Below are positions 36,068 to 48,510 of a DNA stretch of 55,626 nt, piece by piece (position 1 is the stretch's first letter; the number at the start of each line of letters is the position of its first letter). The position numbers and the translations under genes were made by a program. The DNA comes from Heterostelium multicystogenum (lineage: Eukaryota; Evosea; Eumycetozoa; Acytosteliales; Acytosteliaceae). The stretch is from contig RCNN01000269.1 of the NCBI GenBank assembly GCA_003667245.1, positions 1 through 55,626 of the forward strand, in the 5' to 3' direction. The notes beneath the pieces were generated by a model, which was given only the letters and a program-made list of their open reading frames with translations, was not told the DNA's origin and searched no databases.

Positions 36068-37648
36068 TTTGTTATAATAATGAAATATGAATTAAATAAA
36101 CAAAATAAGGAAGCAAATAATGTTATATATAGAAAATACTATTTTATTTAAACATACAAATCAAACTTTAAATAATATAAAATATATATATATAACTTAA
36201 AATCAAAACTATAGATTAATGATTAACTATCTAAATTTAATAAGAACTAATAAACAAGTACACACAAAAAGAGTATAATTATCAATCTATCTCAAATTAA
36301 ATTTAGATGATTGCTGCTTAATGTTGTGAGAATAAACCATTAACAAATAAATAATGATAGTATTATTTGATTTAATAGATAGATAACAACACTATGAGAT
36401 AGGACGGAATCAAAATTGATAATATATTTCCAGCCGAAAGTAATGTAGGATGTTTGACCAATTTGGAAAATGATAATTGCAATATTTGATAAAATTATTC
36501 GAGGAGGGTGGTGGTCGTGGTCGTGGTAGGTAGAAGAGTGTGGTTGATAGATATTATTATTAATATATTCTGGAGAACAAAAAAAAACAACAAACAATAA
36601 TAAAATAGTTAATTATTTGCAAATTAAATTATGTGATAAATTATAATATATAATTTAAATATGTATAAGTAAAGTAAACTAATTAGTGTGAGTGTGGTTA
36701 ATGATAGATAGATATCAAAACAACAATAACAACCATGAAATTTAATAAACTTATAAATATTAATTTTAATAAAAAATTAAAGAAACTTAGGTCATGTCGG
36801 TCTGGGGTATTTTTGTGAACAGATGGTTTACCATATGGTGAAAGAAGAAAGATAGAGAGTTAAATTATTAATATTATTGCTTGTGTTTTTTGTTTTTAAA
36901 TTGATAAAAAAACAAACAAACATTCAACTAATCTCTTGGTACGAATGCCCCCCTCTGCATGCAGAAAAGGTATGAGTCAATGTCAGCTCATCCATAATAT
37001 AATGGAGAATATCAACCAATTTTCATTCCTTTTATTGTTGACCAATAAAAATGTTGTTTTTCAAATTGAAACCACCGTTCCACTTTAAAAGGTAATTTTA
37101 ATAATCTGCTATAAAATACGATATAATAAGATAAAAAATATTGCAAATAATAATAAAAGTAAATAAAAGAGAAGATCGATTAATAAGAAAGATAATCTAT
37201 TTTCAATTAAATCTACACCCCACACAACCTATTTATCATTGTTTTGAATAGTGTATAGAATAGTGTTGTTTCTTCTCTCTCAAGGTAATTTTAAAGAATA
37301 AATACTTTCAACATCACTTGTTTAGTGTTTTTACATGCAAATATAAAGTTTACATTTAAATTAAAAAAAAGGTATATTTAAAATTGATTCGGTGTGTTTA
37401 ACTATTTGTTAATGAATATTAAATGAGTTGCAATGAATAGAACAACAAGTTTGGACAATACTGTCTACTGAGGACTACTGCTTGATTTTTTGAGATGAAC
37501 TATTTTAAAAGTTAAGATATTTATTATTAAAATTTTGAATTTTTTTAAAATAGAAAATAGCAGTTATTTTATTTCCCCAATCGACTCACCTCGAATCATT
37601 ACTCACTACTTTCGTTCTACTTCTAGCGTAGTGGTGTTAGGTTAGCCA
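36068..37648. other. Intergenic, divergent promoter region with a small GC-rich island
   Basis: It carries promoters for the RBR ligase (-) and the DHHC gene (+). Mostly AT-rich; GC rises at about 36930-36990, where a perfect 10-bp palindrome CTGCATGCAG (about 36955-36964) follows a C6 run. No ORF or tRNA is seen. Confidence 0.5.
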
Positions 37649-39819
37649 ATGATGAATAGTAATAATCATACCAACAGCAACAACAATAATAACACCATTA
37701 GTAGTACAAGTAGTGGTGTTACCACAAGTTTAATTGATTTACCTTCATTTTCATTGGTGGATGCAGCAAAGTTTGGACAACTACGTGAATGCGTCGCATA
37801 TTTGGAGAAGATTAGATTACAGAATCCACACGCCGATCTGACGTCGGTTGTAAATACTACAGATGAATCAGGCAATACTCCGCTGCACTGGGCATGCTTC
37901 AAGAAGCATTACGACATCGTCAAATACCTGTTGTCGATGGGTGCCAACCCCAACCTCGGAAACACCGAGGAGGGACAAACACCATTCCACTGGGCTTGCA
38001 TCGGTGGCGACCCATATATTGTCAAGTACGTCCTCAACAGCGGTGGGGATCCCTTCTTGCAGGACGCGCGTGGCTACAACTCCCTTATTCATGCTGCACA
38101 GTACGGCGAGCTGAAGATCATCCGCTATCTCCTGGAAAAGGGTGTCTCAGTGATGTCGCGTGACCTGCTCGGACAAACTCCGCTACACTGGGTGTCGTAC
38201 CAGGGCCACATACAGCCTCTGCTCTTCTTAGTAAACAAGGGTGCGGAGGTCGATGCGCTTGACACTTACGGTCGATCCCCACTGCATTGGGCCTGCTATA
38301 AAGGGCACAAAGACCCCATCAAAGCACTTGCCGACTTTGGAGGAAACCTCCTCCTCAAAGACACCAACGGTGACACCCCCATTGATTTGTGTCGCCAACA
38401 AAACCATACCTACCTCGCCCGTGTCATGTCAATCTATCCACATCACCCACTACGAAAACTAAGTCCTGTAGGTAAACAATGACGACGACAACCCACACCA
38501 TTCTGGTTATACTAATCAATCATTCATTGATTCATTGATGCTCTTTTAGATTCCTTATAATCTGTTTTGGATATTTACAACAATCGCAATCTATTGTTCG
38601 TTTGCATTCGAATTGTATTACTTCTCATTTTTACCCTCGATATTGGTATTCTTTTTGATAGTTGGATTCTTTAAATTAATCATCGAACCTCTGCTGATAC
38701 AGTACTCACCCAACCCAATGCTACCAACCTGGATGATCTGCTCATTTGCAACTTGGACCATTTTACTATTTCAAATTTATTATACATGGTAAGAACAACT
38801 TCTCGCTGAACCTACGATTCTCATTGACTAACGATGATACCTTCGGTACTGTAGCATTCCAGAGGCAATTTATTCTCATGTATTTACATTTACCATACTT
38901 TCACTCTACTATTACTATGCTTTCAAATGCTTTTTCTCTGATCCAGGTACCATTTCTGCATATACCGCTTCACAAGATACAAAAGTAAGTGGTCTATCAC
39001 AGTTCAACCAATAATATTATTTACTAACAATGAATTGCTAGGATTTCCAAGCTGCTATTGAAAATGAATTAAAAGTTCCAGAAGTTTGTTCATCTTGTTT
39101 AATTAATAAGCCAATTAGATCGAGACATTGTCGAACATGCAGAAGATGTGTAGCAAGATTCGATCATCATTGTGGTTGGATTAACAACTGTGTAGGTGCT
39201 GGAAATAATTTGGCATTCATTATCTTACTTGCATTGTTTACTGTATCATATTTAACAAGCATGGTATTCAATTTGAAGTGTATGTTTCATTCTACTATTG
39301 ATACTTCAGAGCCTATCTTCTAACAATCCATGATATAGACCTTGCTTTGACACCAGACGCACCTCCATTTTTATCAATTTTAAGCTGGCTACTGTTCCAC
39401 TACGCAGAGAACAAAGGACTTTTGATTTTATTTGCATATGAGACTTTTGATTATGGCTTGGATCAGTCGATTGTTCTATGTACAAGTAACAGGTGTTCTG
39501 AATAATGTGACAATGTTTGAATTGATGCGACCACCAACTGGCAATGGAGAAAACAAAAAGTGCAGCCACGGTCACAGTCATGGCAGTGGTCACAGCCACG
39601 AATCCAACAAGAAGGAGGACGACCTCCCATCTTCATCAAACAAGAAGAGCTCAGACTCTGATTCGACCGGCACCTCTTTGAAAGATCAAATATTGATGCC
39701 CAAGAGAAACAACAGCAATCCTTACCACCGTGGTTCCATCAAAGAAAAACGTCAGAGAATTTTTATATGAACCATCGAAATGGTACAGAAACTTCAGCCA
39801 CAAGACCATCGATTTCTAA
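37649..39819 (+). CDS. Ankyrin-repeat DHHC palmitoyltransferase (HIP14/ZDHHC17-like)
   Basis: Membrane enzyme that S-acylates cysteines; the ankyrin part recruits substrates. After an Asn-rich start, exon 1 (37649-38467) encodes about five ankyrin repeats ('[21 protein letters not shown]', '[13 protein letters not shown]', '[13 protein letters not shown]'). Exon 2 (38550-38788) has two membrane helices ('[20 protein letters not shown]', '[15 protein letters not shown]'), exon 3 (38855-38984) more, with 'CFFSDPG'. Exon 4 (from 39042) holds the DHHC Cys-rich domain: '[20 protein letters not shown]' and '[17 protein letters not shown]', catalytic Cys in DHHC near 39172. Beyond are further helices, a His-rich stretch ('[11 protein letters not shown]') and the end '[16 protein letters not shown]' with stop 39817-39819. 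Breaks lie near 39285-39320, 39435 and 39758. The order ankyrin then DHHC is that of HIP14 and yeast Akr1. Confidence 0.92.
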
Positions 39820-39960
39820 CTAAACGTTTGTTGTGCAGGGTACTCCCAGTCGCAGTACATCATCATCCCGCAATTTGGGTACCACCCAACATATAAAATC
39901 AAAATAAATCACACTTTTTGAACATTTCAAAAGCAAATTTAAATTCCTTCAGTCAATACC

Positions 39961-41532
39961 ATGAAGATCCTATTACTATCTAGTTATATACAGAGAGAAA
40001 TACTGTACCATTGCATCAAAGATAGTTGTAATGTGTTTTGAGTGGAAGCTCACTCTCTCTTTGGTCTCGAAAGATTGGTTCCAGTTTGTGAAGCTGGCAT
40101 TATCGCAGTTGATCAATGTTGAGTTTGATCTGTACAATGAAAATAACATTGAGCACATGTTTGTCGACAAGTGCTTGCTCTCTGGCTGCACCAAAATGAC
40201 AATGGAGATCAAGCTGCCAAAGCTGTATAAACCCATTAGGAATCTGGTGCGCCTTCACCAACTCCTAGCATTGTCTAATATCGAACATCTTACAATACGT
40301 CTTGCAAGCTGCTTGACAACTATCGCAGAACTGGTGCCAACTATCAACCAGCATGTGCGTACACTCTCATTCGTTGGACAAAGCATAATGAACGAACAGT
40401 TCCTCGACATCCTGAACGCCATTACCATCCCTATAATTCACTATCCAACTCTCGATAACAAGTGTTTGTCGCTTTGTAAATTCAACTGAGAATGCCAACA
40501 ATACTGATGTCACTGCAGCGGCTGCATCAGCAGAACCAGTAACTACAACAACAACAACAGCAGCAGCAAACAACACATTGTTATACAATGAAGCGCTCTT
40601 TAGAAAGTTGGAGGATCTTATTGAGCTGAAAATTCGATATGAACCTGATGTGGAGAATCTATTCAACCGATTACATTGCTATAAGATCAAAGCACTACAA
40701 TTCCAGTGCCATCCCTACGATATTCCGATGGAACTTCTCGGTGACTTACTAGACCGCTTTCCTCATCTTGAGAAGCTGTCACTGATTGACCAAGTCAACT
40801 TTAACCAAACCGCAAATCATCTAAACAACTACCGACTACTCCTCGAACATATAAGCCAGAACCAAACTATTACCGAACTAAGCATTGATACCATGATTTA
40901 CGACGACTTTCTGATACACAGACTCCTACCTAAAGCAACATTACAATCACTTACAGTCTATCAACTAGCCCAAAAATAGTATATATAACACCACTGACGA
41001 CAACAGCAGCAATGAGAACAACAATAACGAAATACCGATGACGATGGATGCCATCAAACCAAATCAATCAGTAAGAAACTTAGAGTTGGAGAGTCCCAAT
41101 TTCGAATCCATCATCATCAGGAACCCAGTGAGATTCTTTAGCAACCTGAAAAAAACTGATACTCATTTGTAACAATCAAGAGATTGATTGTAGCTTCCAG
41201 TATCTTGGCGATGAGAGCTGTACCATTGCAGAACTGTATATTGACCAATACAGCGCATCACAGAAGCAGTTGCAATTGTTGATCAACTGGCATTGAACAA
41301 ATCAATTAAGAAACTAAGCTATCTCACATCAAGATACAAGAAACCATTCCAATGGTTTGAAACTGCGATCAAATTGCTTGAATCGAACCAATCCATCCTA
41401 CTCATTCGAATGCCTACCGACGACCGTCTATGTAAACTTCTCGACAAATCAACCATCTTCAGAGCATGTCGCTCCGGGACCTACCTCAAAGACTTTACAA
41501 GGAACCGAGCCTTGGATATACAGAATGTATAG
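39961..41532 (+). CDS. F-box-like leucine-rich protein (dictyostelid expanded family)
   Basis: The head 'LLLSSYIQREILYHCIKD' plus 'LTLSLVSKDWFQFVKLA' has the classic F-box-like outline (short helix, then LSLVSK.W). The body is leucine-rich: 'LLALSNIEHLTIRLASCL', 'HVRTLSFVGQSI', 'FPHLEKLSLIDQVNF', 'TITELSIDTM', ending '...RNRALDIQNV'. A Thr/Ala/Asn-rich spacer (about 40490-40570) interrupts it. Breaks: about 40048 (T4 run), 40487, 40975, 41165 and 41290. Likely an SCF substrate receptor by layout alone. Same family type as 19391-21075; a paralogue relation should be tested. Downstream Asn/Gln/Thr-rich frames to 41760 look like non-coding repeat and are left out. Confidence 0.68.
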
Positions 41533-42049
41533 ACAACATCAACATACCTCAACCAACCAATCTACCAATCAATCAATTAAACAACCAATCAAACAAACAA
41601 CGACTCCATATCATCACACAAACCAACAGTTGCATGCAAACGAACGTTCCCAAAGAATCATCAGAAACTTTCACAGCACTGTCGATTTGCTGGAGTGTTA
41701 TTGGGGGTTTTATTGGTCGACCCGAATGAATCCAAATATTTTTTTTGATAAAAAAAAAATCTTATGACTTGTAATTTTTTAGTTGTCTTTGTTTATTTGT
41801 TGTTGTTCCCTATTTATTAGATTGTATTGTAATTGTATTGCATCTAGTATCATTCTTGAAACTATAGGAGAAGAAGTAGAAGTAGAAGAAGAGGAGGAGG
41901 AGTAAGAGGTGCTGAACATATTATAATAAGAGAATAGAAGTAAAGAAGATAAAAGAGTCGAGTTGAAGAGAAGTGTAAGAAGAAGAAGAACTAGTTGATT
42001 TTGTTATAATATAGTGAATTACAGTTGTTAGATATAGAGTTAGTTAGAT
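41533..42049. other. Intergenic with purine-rich AAG/GGA tract
   Basis: AACCAATC-like repeats at 41540-41610, then a plus-strand purine tract (AGAAG/GGAGGA) at about 41865-41990 just before the Mios start. The purine tract may be a 5' UTR or promoter feature; that is inference. Confidence 0.55.
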
Positions 42050-45000
42050 ATGAATTCACAGGCTTCTAATACTAGAAGAAGATTCATATCATGGAATCCA
42101 CATATTACAAATACTTTTATTGTTGGGTCAAATGACATTAGATTATATGAACTTAGACAAAAAGTACTTTGATGCATCGTCTTGTTAACTATTACATTCT
42201 ATGTACTGACTATTGATTGATTATAGCAAATAGGAAGTGGTGGAAATGCATTAAGTAAATCAAATATACCATATTCATTCGATATAGAATACCCTCCAGA
42301 TGGTGAGTATATATAAATACCTAAATAAGATTTTATGTGGTGATCGACAGTAATGGACTGACTGTGAATGATTGAACAAACCTCTAGATTGGGTTCCACA
42401 AGATAAGAAATCAATAGATTTAATAAGTGTAAATACAGATGTTCAGTTTTTAAAGGTACGTATCATATAATAGAATAATAGTCACATGAATGGATGGATA
42501 GTTGCTAACATTTCAATGAATACGATTCAGTGTATGGCATGGAGCCCAGATCCATCCGATCCAAATCTACTTGCATGTGGACTTGTCACAGGTAAAACCA
42601 TGTTGACAAGCTTTTTCAAGTGTTAATAGAAAGTTAAAAGAATTCGTACCAAAACATACTAGGTATATATCCTCCTATAGCTAATAACTCTAATCAAATC
42701 AATACTGACATTACACTTGAAAATAGACCATGTAATTCAATTGCTTGGAATCCAATTAATAGAACACATATAGCAGTTGGTTTGGATAAGATCAGAAACG
42801 ATGCATCTACTTTAGTATGGGATATCAACTACCTGAATAGAACTAACACTCATACTTCCTCGGGAAGCATCCTTGTCGATGCTCCTCACGAAATGTAAGA
42901 GAACAAACAGCTTGAGTGAATTAAAGGAAGAACAGAAATTAATATGTTTACTATCGCTTACAGATCACAGCTATCGGAGAACAGCTTTAATACACAACCC
43001 TCTGAACCAATAGAGGCTATTTATCAACCAATTTCAGAGTTTACAATTTCAGAAGCAACATTTTCACTTGCATGGATACCAAACAATCCTTTCTGCTTGC
43101 TAATAGGTACAGGATCAAAGTGGCTGAGAATCCATGATACTCGTGATTCAAATATTTCACAATCTGTCACCGCCCATCAAAAATCAGTGAATGGAATCTG
43201 CGTCGATCCATTCGACAACAATCGTCTGGCTACCATGTCGGAGGACTCAATCGTGAAGATTTGGGACATGAGAAAATTCGATGAAGCAATCATCTCAATC
43301 AACACCCACTACAAAGCTGTTCAACAAATCGAATGGTGTCCAACCCGATCCGGTATTTTAGCAACTTGTGGACGTGAGAAATCAACTGTTAAACTCTATG
43401 ACATTAAGGCGCCAATCGAACAAGCAAAATCGCCACGACCAGATCGCAAATCAACTACCTCATCATCATCAGAACAAACTATACATTTCAATTCAAAACC
43501 ATCAAAGAGTATGAACTATTCCATTTCTTTAGACTTCAATTGCCTAACCATTCGATTCAACTACTTTAGCACATCATTCTTCCGATATAGTATCTTCATT
43601 CTCTTGGCATCCGAGAAATGAATGTAGAATGCTCACTGTTTCATTTCAAGGTGTTGTTGACGTCGTAAGCCTAAATGAAAACATTCCAATCACATGGTCG
43701 CCACACGGTGATCTTTGTTTTTCATTTGGAATGCACTTGATCGAAGGTCCAGCCAAAAAAACCACATTAGAACCAAATCTGTCAAGTGAAAAATACTCTC
43801 AGTATGTACTATTAGCACATATTACCACAACCTATACTAATTGTATTGCTTTAGCTTGAAGAACGACGGCAGATATAATAGAGATATTTCACTTTTAATG
43901 AAAGAAAGAGCAATTGCAGGCTATTCAGCAATCGTTGAGGACAACGTAAATTTATCATGCAAATTCAACGACAAAGATATCAATTCACTTTGGGTATGGG
44001 CACAGAAAAATTCCACAGCAACTCCAGAGTATTCTGAAGAAATCAATTATTAAGCCAGCTGGCGCAGTCGAGCAACCAGATCAATCTAAAGAGAATGAAT
44101 ATATTGGAATATTTCAATATTTTACATGACCAAAAGTGTATGTATCCGAGGATTCTCTCTGCAAGTGGCACCTACTAATCTTATGTTTTAAATATTGTCT
44201 AGATTTTGCAGCACCATCAATTGAAGCAGTTCAAAATGGATTTATCATTTTCAAATCATCTCAGAGAAATCTGTGTTCTCTGATTTGCGGTTGGGGATTC
44301 TCACCATCGCATCCATTGGAGAATACTCTTTTATCATTGGAGAGATCAGGTGAGTTTGAGAGAGCAGCCTCCCTTGCTGTTTACCATTTGGAGATTAAGA
44401 GGGCAATGCAAATTTTGAAACAATGGATGCTCCGTACTTTCAAGTCAAGGAACGGCCACAGCAAAAGAAAGAGAGACTACTTTGCGATTGTTCACTGTGG
44501 CACTTGCCGGTTTTGGTGATGGAACTAATTTGAATGCCATCTGGAAGGATGCTTGTAAACATACAGCAAAAAGCTTTAGCAATCCTTATCTAAACTGTGT
44601 CTAGATTTCTTGAGTGTTGGTGAATCACGCGAGTTGGTGCCAATTCTTGAGGAATCTGTCGTGCCATTGCCATCAAAGATTGCATTTGCTTGTAGATATT
44701 TAGACCCACAGGACTTGCTGCTTTTTACTGAAAGATGCACACAACAGATGATTGAACAGGGAAATCTTCAGGGTATTATTTTAACTGGTCTCACTGTAAA
44801 GGGTATCGACTTGCTGCAGCACTACATCGATCGTACCAGCGATGTCCAAACCGCCTGCTTAGCAGGTAGTCTGGTTGTACCCAAACACTTTAGAGGACAA
44901 AACGTGTCGCCAAGTGGATATCGATATACAGTGAGTTATTGGACCAATTGGGAGTGCTGGCATGAGCGTGCCATACTCGATATTCAGAGAATTTCATGGT

Positions 45001-45389
45001 CGGAGCCACCTGCCACCCAGATCTATGCCAAGTGTGGATACTGTCAACAATCATTCTCCTTCGAGTCGGTCAGCAGTGGCTCAATGGCTGGTAGAAATCC
45101 AAAGGTGAATTCCAGAGCCAAGGTTCCATGCTGTCCACACTGCAAGCAAGCACTACCACGATGCAGTCTCTGCATGCTGCCATTGAGCTGCATGGTACCA
45201 GGTATAGATTTTTAAAAAGCCAATTAATCGCGATTTTTTGGACAGCAGGAGCTGAGTCTTTTGATGACTGGTTCACTTGGTGTCAATCCTGCCGTCATGG
45301 TGGACATGCACAACACATCTCCGATTGGTTCAAGGATCATTCCGAAATGTCCAGTGACCGATTGTAATTGTACATGTGCCACTCTATAA
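42050..45389 (+). CDS. mios: Mios, GATOR2 complex subunit
   Basis: GATOR2 relays amino-acid sufficiency to TORC1 (family knowledge). The start '[24 protein letters not shown]' is followed by WD repeats matching Mios: '[18 protein letters not shown]', '[20 protein letters not shown]', '[18 protein letters not shown]', '[19 protein letters not shown]'. The alpha-solenoid includes '[20 protein letters not shown]' and '[19 protein letters not shown]', '[12 protein letters not shown]'. The C-terminal zinc region reads '[10 protein letters not shown]', '[18 protein letters not shown]', '[16 protein letters not shown]' and '[10 protein letters not shown]', ending at 45387-45389. Short introns include about 42161-42227, 42301-42388, 42456-42531, 42591-42661 and 42895-42960. 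Breaks lie near 43510-43650, 43860, 44050-44200, 44425-44600, 45215-45260 and 45350. The identity is secure from the zinc-finger end. Confidence 0.94.
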
Positions 45390-45520
45390 TAATATATCCA
45401 CCCATTTAATTAAACATAAACTAAAGCTTAAAATTCAAATTGATTTAATGATCAATAGCCATGCGTCTAAGAACTACAGTCAGTACACTTATTTTTTATT
45501 GAAATTACACCTAAATTGAT

Positions 45521-46067
45521 TTATTGACGTGGAACCAAGAAATCGGAAACGATTGGTGGAGCGACACGAACCTCATTGAGAAGATTCTTGAATTCAACGT
45601 GGAGGGGATGTGGATCGTAAACCTGCAAATCAGCTGGATCACGGAGCAATACTCTATATCCATAGTTGTAACCTTATTTGTTGCAAGGATAGTAATCAAG
45701 TGGATCAAACATACGATTTAATAAATAAACAACTTGTTGAAAGAAACATATTATACAATACAATTCAATACATACCACCACCTCTTTCAATACACAAGTT
45801 CTTTCCAAAGTTGATGGTAAGAATACCTGGGATGGCTGTCTTCATCTTCTCGATGTGATTGACAAGACCGTTGTATTGCTCCTCTGTCATGTCCTCCTTG
45901 AGTTTCATAAACAAGATATGTTCTAATGAGTTTGACATTTTGTTATTATTGTTCTTGTTGTTATTGAGTACAGTAGTAAAGTATCTTTTGTTTAAATAAA
46001 TACGAGAAGTTGTTGTTGTAGTTGTTTTCAATAATGAAGGAATAGCTCTACCAAAAGTCATATTCAC
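45521..46067 (-). CDS. Stress-responsive A/B-barrel (Dabb) domain protein
   Basis: Two exons (45776-46067 and 45521-45672; intron 45673-45775, GT/AG, phase 1). The first part ('GRAIPSLLKTTTTTTSRIYLNKRYFTT') is rich in Arg/Ser/Thr with no acids and could be a mitochondrial targeting peptide. An internal start 'MSNSLEHILFMKLKEDMTEE' near 45938 would give a cytosolic form. The Dabb domain follows: 'HILFMKLKEDMTEEQYNGLV', 'IPGILTINFGKNL' and, in exon 2, 'GYRVLLRDPADLQVYDPHPLH', ending 'PPIVSDFLVPRQ'. Members are small dimeric ferredoxin-like proteins, some induced by stress or acting as cyclases; the substrate here is unknown. No frame break is seen. Confidence 0.85.
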
Positions 46068-47176
46068 TCAGAATTTAATAAAACACTTCAAATTAACAGT
46101 CAGATGCACTTTTCATTTGGGTTTAGTTAATGAAGATTTTTATTTTTTTTTCGTTTAGAAACAAGAATTAATAACAGACGTTCAAACCTATCTCATCATT
46201 AATGATTATCAAAGAATTCAATAATATATAATATATATATATATACTATTATAGATTGTGTGTTTCATTCTTACTACTACTTCATTAAATTAAATATTGA
46301 GTAAGTTCATTTATAAAAACCAATGCAATGAACAATTAATTCATGAGTGGATGGATTTTCCATTAAGGAAAATCAAACAATCAACATGATTTTATAATAA
46401 CAAACAGTGCACTCTTCATTTTGATTGAACTATTTATTTTATAATTAAAAGTTCTTATCATCTTTGCTAGATTTTAAAAAAAATAGACAAAAGTGATCCA
46501 TGTTCCACTTTAATTTTTAAAAAAAGGAGGGAGATTTGGTGATAGTATTATCTTTTTTATTGATTTCAACGAAAGAATAGCTCCTACCTTGTATGCGATA
46601 GGAGGAGGGATCACAGCTAAATCTGAATGAACAACAATAACAACAACCCATCTATCAACAATTCCAAGTGAAACTAAACAACTCCCACAACTTGTTCTTC
46701 GTAACTTCTTACAAGCTAAATCCCTTGGTTGCTGATTAACACTTTGTTAGTTATTTTCTTCAAAATAAAACGTTAAGATTTATATATCATTGTGTTACTA
46801 AAACAACTAAAGTTTCTTTACTTTTGTTCAAAAAAGGAAAGAAAAGGAGTGGGGATTACAACCATCAGAAGCATGTACGTGGTTCCGGAACAAAACAGTT
46901 GTGACCCACAATACACATGTTGTTGATTGTTCGTTATATTATTGTATGCCTAAAAACAAACACTTTACTCTATTGAATCAGTTAGCTCTGGAGCAAGATG
47001 ATTGATTATTGAATAGGTTGAGAATTGATCAATTCATTTGGTTTGTAAATGGTTTTTTTAATTATTACTTCAAACTGGATGATCAATATTTGAATTATCC
47101 TTGAGGTTGTGATTGCAAACTGCTCATCGGAAGCTTTCCTATATCGAGGAGACTGTTTCAATCAGTTAATCATTTC
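46068..47176. other. Intergenic
   Basis: AT-rich, with two small structured spots: CTCCTA...TAGGAG around 46580-46605 and the perfect palindrome GTTCCGGAAC around 46884-46893. No ORF or tRNA. Confidence 0.5.
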
Positions 47177-48510
47177 CTATTTAGTAAATTCTGTCTTGTG
47201 TATTTTTAACCACTCAATCACATGGCTTTGCTGATGCAAAATTGCATTGTCCATTGCCTCTGTGGTACAACCTTCGCTCCTGATGGAATGCAGCCAATTT
47301 AATATGTCGAGATGGCCCATACCTGCTGCGCCATCCATGGCTAATGTGGTGCAGCCTTCTGTTCGATTGGCATGTAGCCACTTTACTACTTCCAGATTGC
47401 CATTACATGCGGCCCAATCCATTGCGTTGGTAGTTGCGCCTTCACTACGGTTGTAGTGCAGCCATTTGACGACCTCCAAGTGCCCATGCGAAGCTGCTTC
47501 GTCTAACGCTTCACGTGTACATTCCCACTCCTTTGGAAGTTAGAAATTTGATATATTCCAGGAGTCCAAGTTTGGCAGCGAAAATGAATGCATTGGATGA
47601 GCATCTAGACATTGTATTTTGGTATAGCCAAACCAACATTTCAGAGTTCTTCAAAAGAATAAACCGAGTCGATTGCCTCAGAAGAGCAAATGTTAACTCC
47701 TTGTCCAACCAACAGTCTTGCAATTTCAAATCTATTCCTCATAATTGCATATCCAAGTAATTCCGATCCAGTTCTTAAAAACTCCTTTCTGAAATTACTT
47801 ATCAGATAATCGATGACTTTAATATGATCAAAACTAATTGCTTTCTTAAATATATTGCCAAAATTCCTGAAATCCTTTTTCCTGCTTTCCAGGAGATATT
47901 CAAACATTTCCAGATTGCCAATTGCCGATGCATTATCGAATGCGGTAACAACATCACCATCTTCATAATCATAAGCAAATTCATCACATAGCGGTGATCC
48001 ATTATATATTTGTACAAAGAATTTTAATATTCTTAAATTATTGGAAAGTGGGGCATTGACTAGTGCACATCCAATATCAAACGGAAATCCAGTATGCCGA
48101 TATAGAAGATAGGAGGCAATATCCAGTCTACCAAGGACTGTTGCATCGAGAAGGAGGGAATTTAAATTATATGTATAGTTTCTAACAATATGGAAATAGC
48201 TCATAAGATACTGGATCATTTCCCAACTACTCTGTCCACGAATCGCACTTTCGAAAATCCTTGAGATTTCATGATATAATAGCATTCCATTTGTTTCCAA
48301 AAACTTGTTTGATTTGTTTAAACTAAGTTTCAAAAGATCAAAATAATTATGACCTGCCAGGACATGCGGTGAATCTATCAGATCACACCATCGATATACA
48401 ACGTCACTATGTATGATGGTTCTATATTTTCTTAGACAATGAACATGATAGAATATTTTGTTATTTAATACATAATTTTGGAAAACCTTTAGAAATATTT
48501 CCTTTCTCAT
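47177..48510 (-). CDS. Ankyrin-repeat protein (dictyostelid expanded family)
   Basis: About 440 residues. The N-terminal part ('IFLKVFQNYVLNNKIFYHVH', 'YRTIIHSDVVYRWCDLIDSP') resembles the head of many dictyostelid ankyrin proteins. Degenerate ankyrin-like repeats follow ('DNASAIGNLEMFEYLLESRK', 'AISFDHIKVIDYLISNF', 'AIMRNRFEIARLLVGQG'). The C-terminal third (47177-47530) has regular repeats of about 33 residues: 'GHLEVVKWLHYNRSEGATT', 'GNLEVVKWLHANRTEGCTT', 'GHLDILNWLHSIRSEGCTT'. Breaks near 47640-47680 and 47510 separate three frames that form one continuous repeat series. The same repeat style is known in giant viruses and oomycetes, but nothing here suggests a viral origin of the locus. 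Binding partner unknown. Confidence 0.8.

Noticed and set aside
41533..41767. Extension of the F-box-like gene into Asn/Gln/Thr-rich frames
   Set aside because: Low-complexity AACCAATC repeats read in all frames; no leucine-rich pattern continues.
47177..47530. Ankyrin repeats as a sign of giant-virus insertion
   Set aside because: The repeat style is shared with dictyostelid families, flanks are ordinary amoebal genes, and no viral core gene is nearby.
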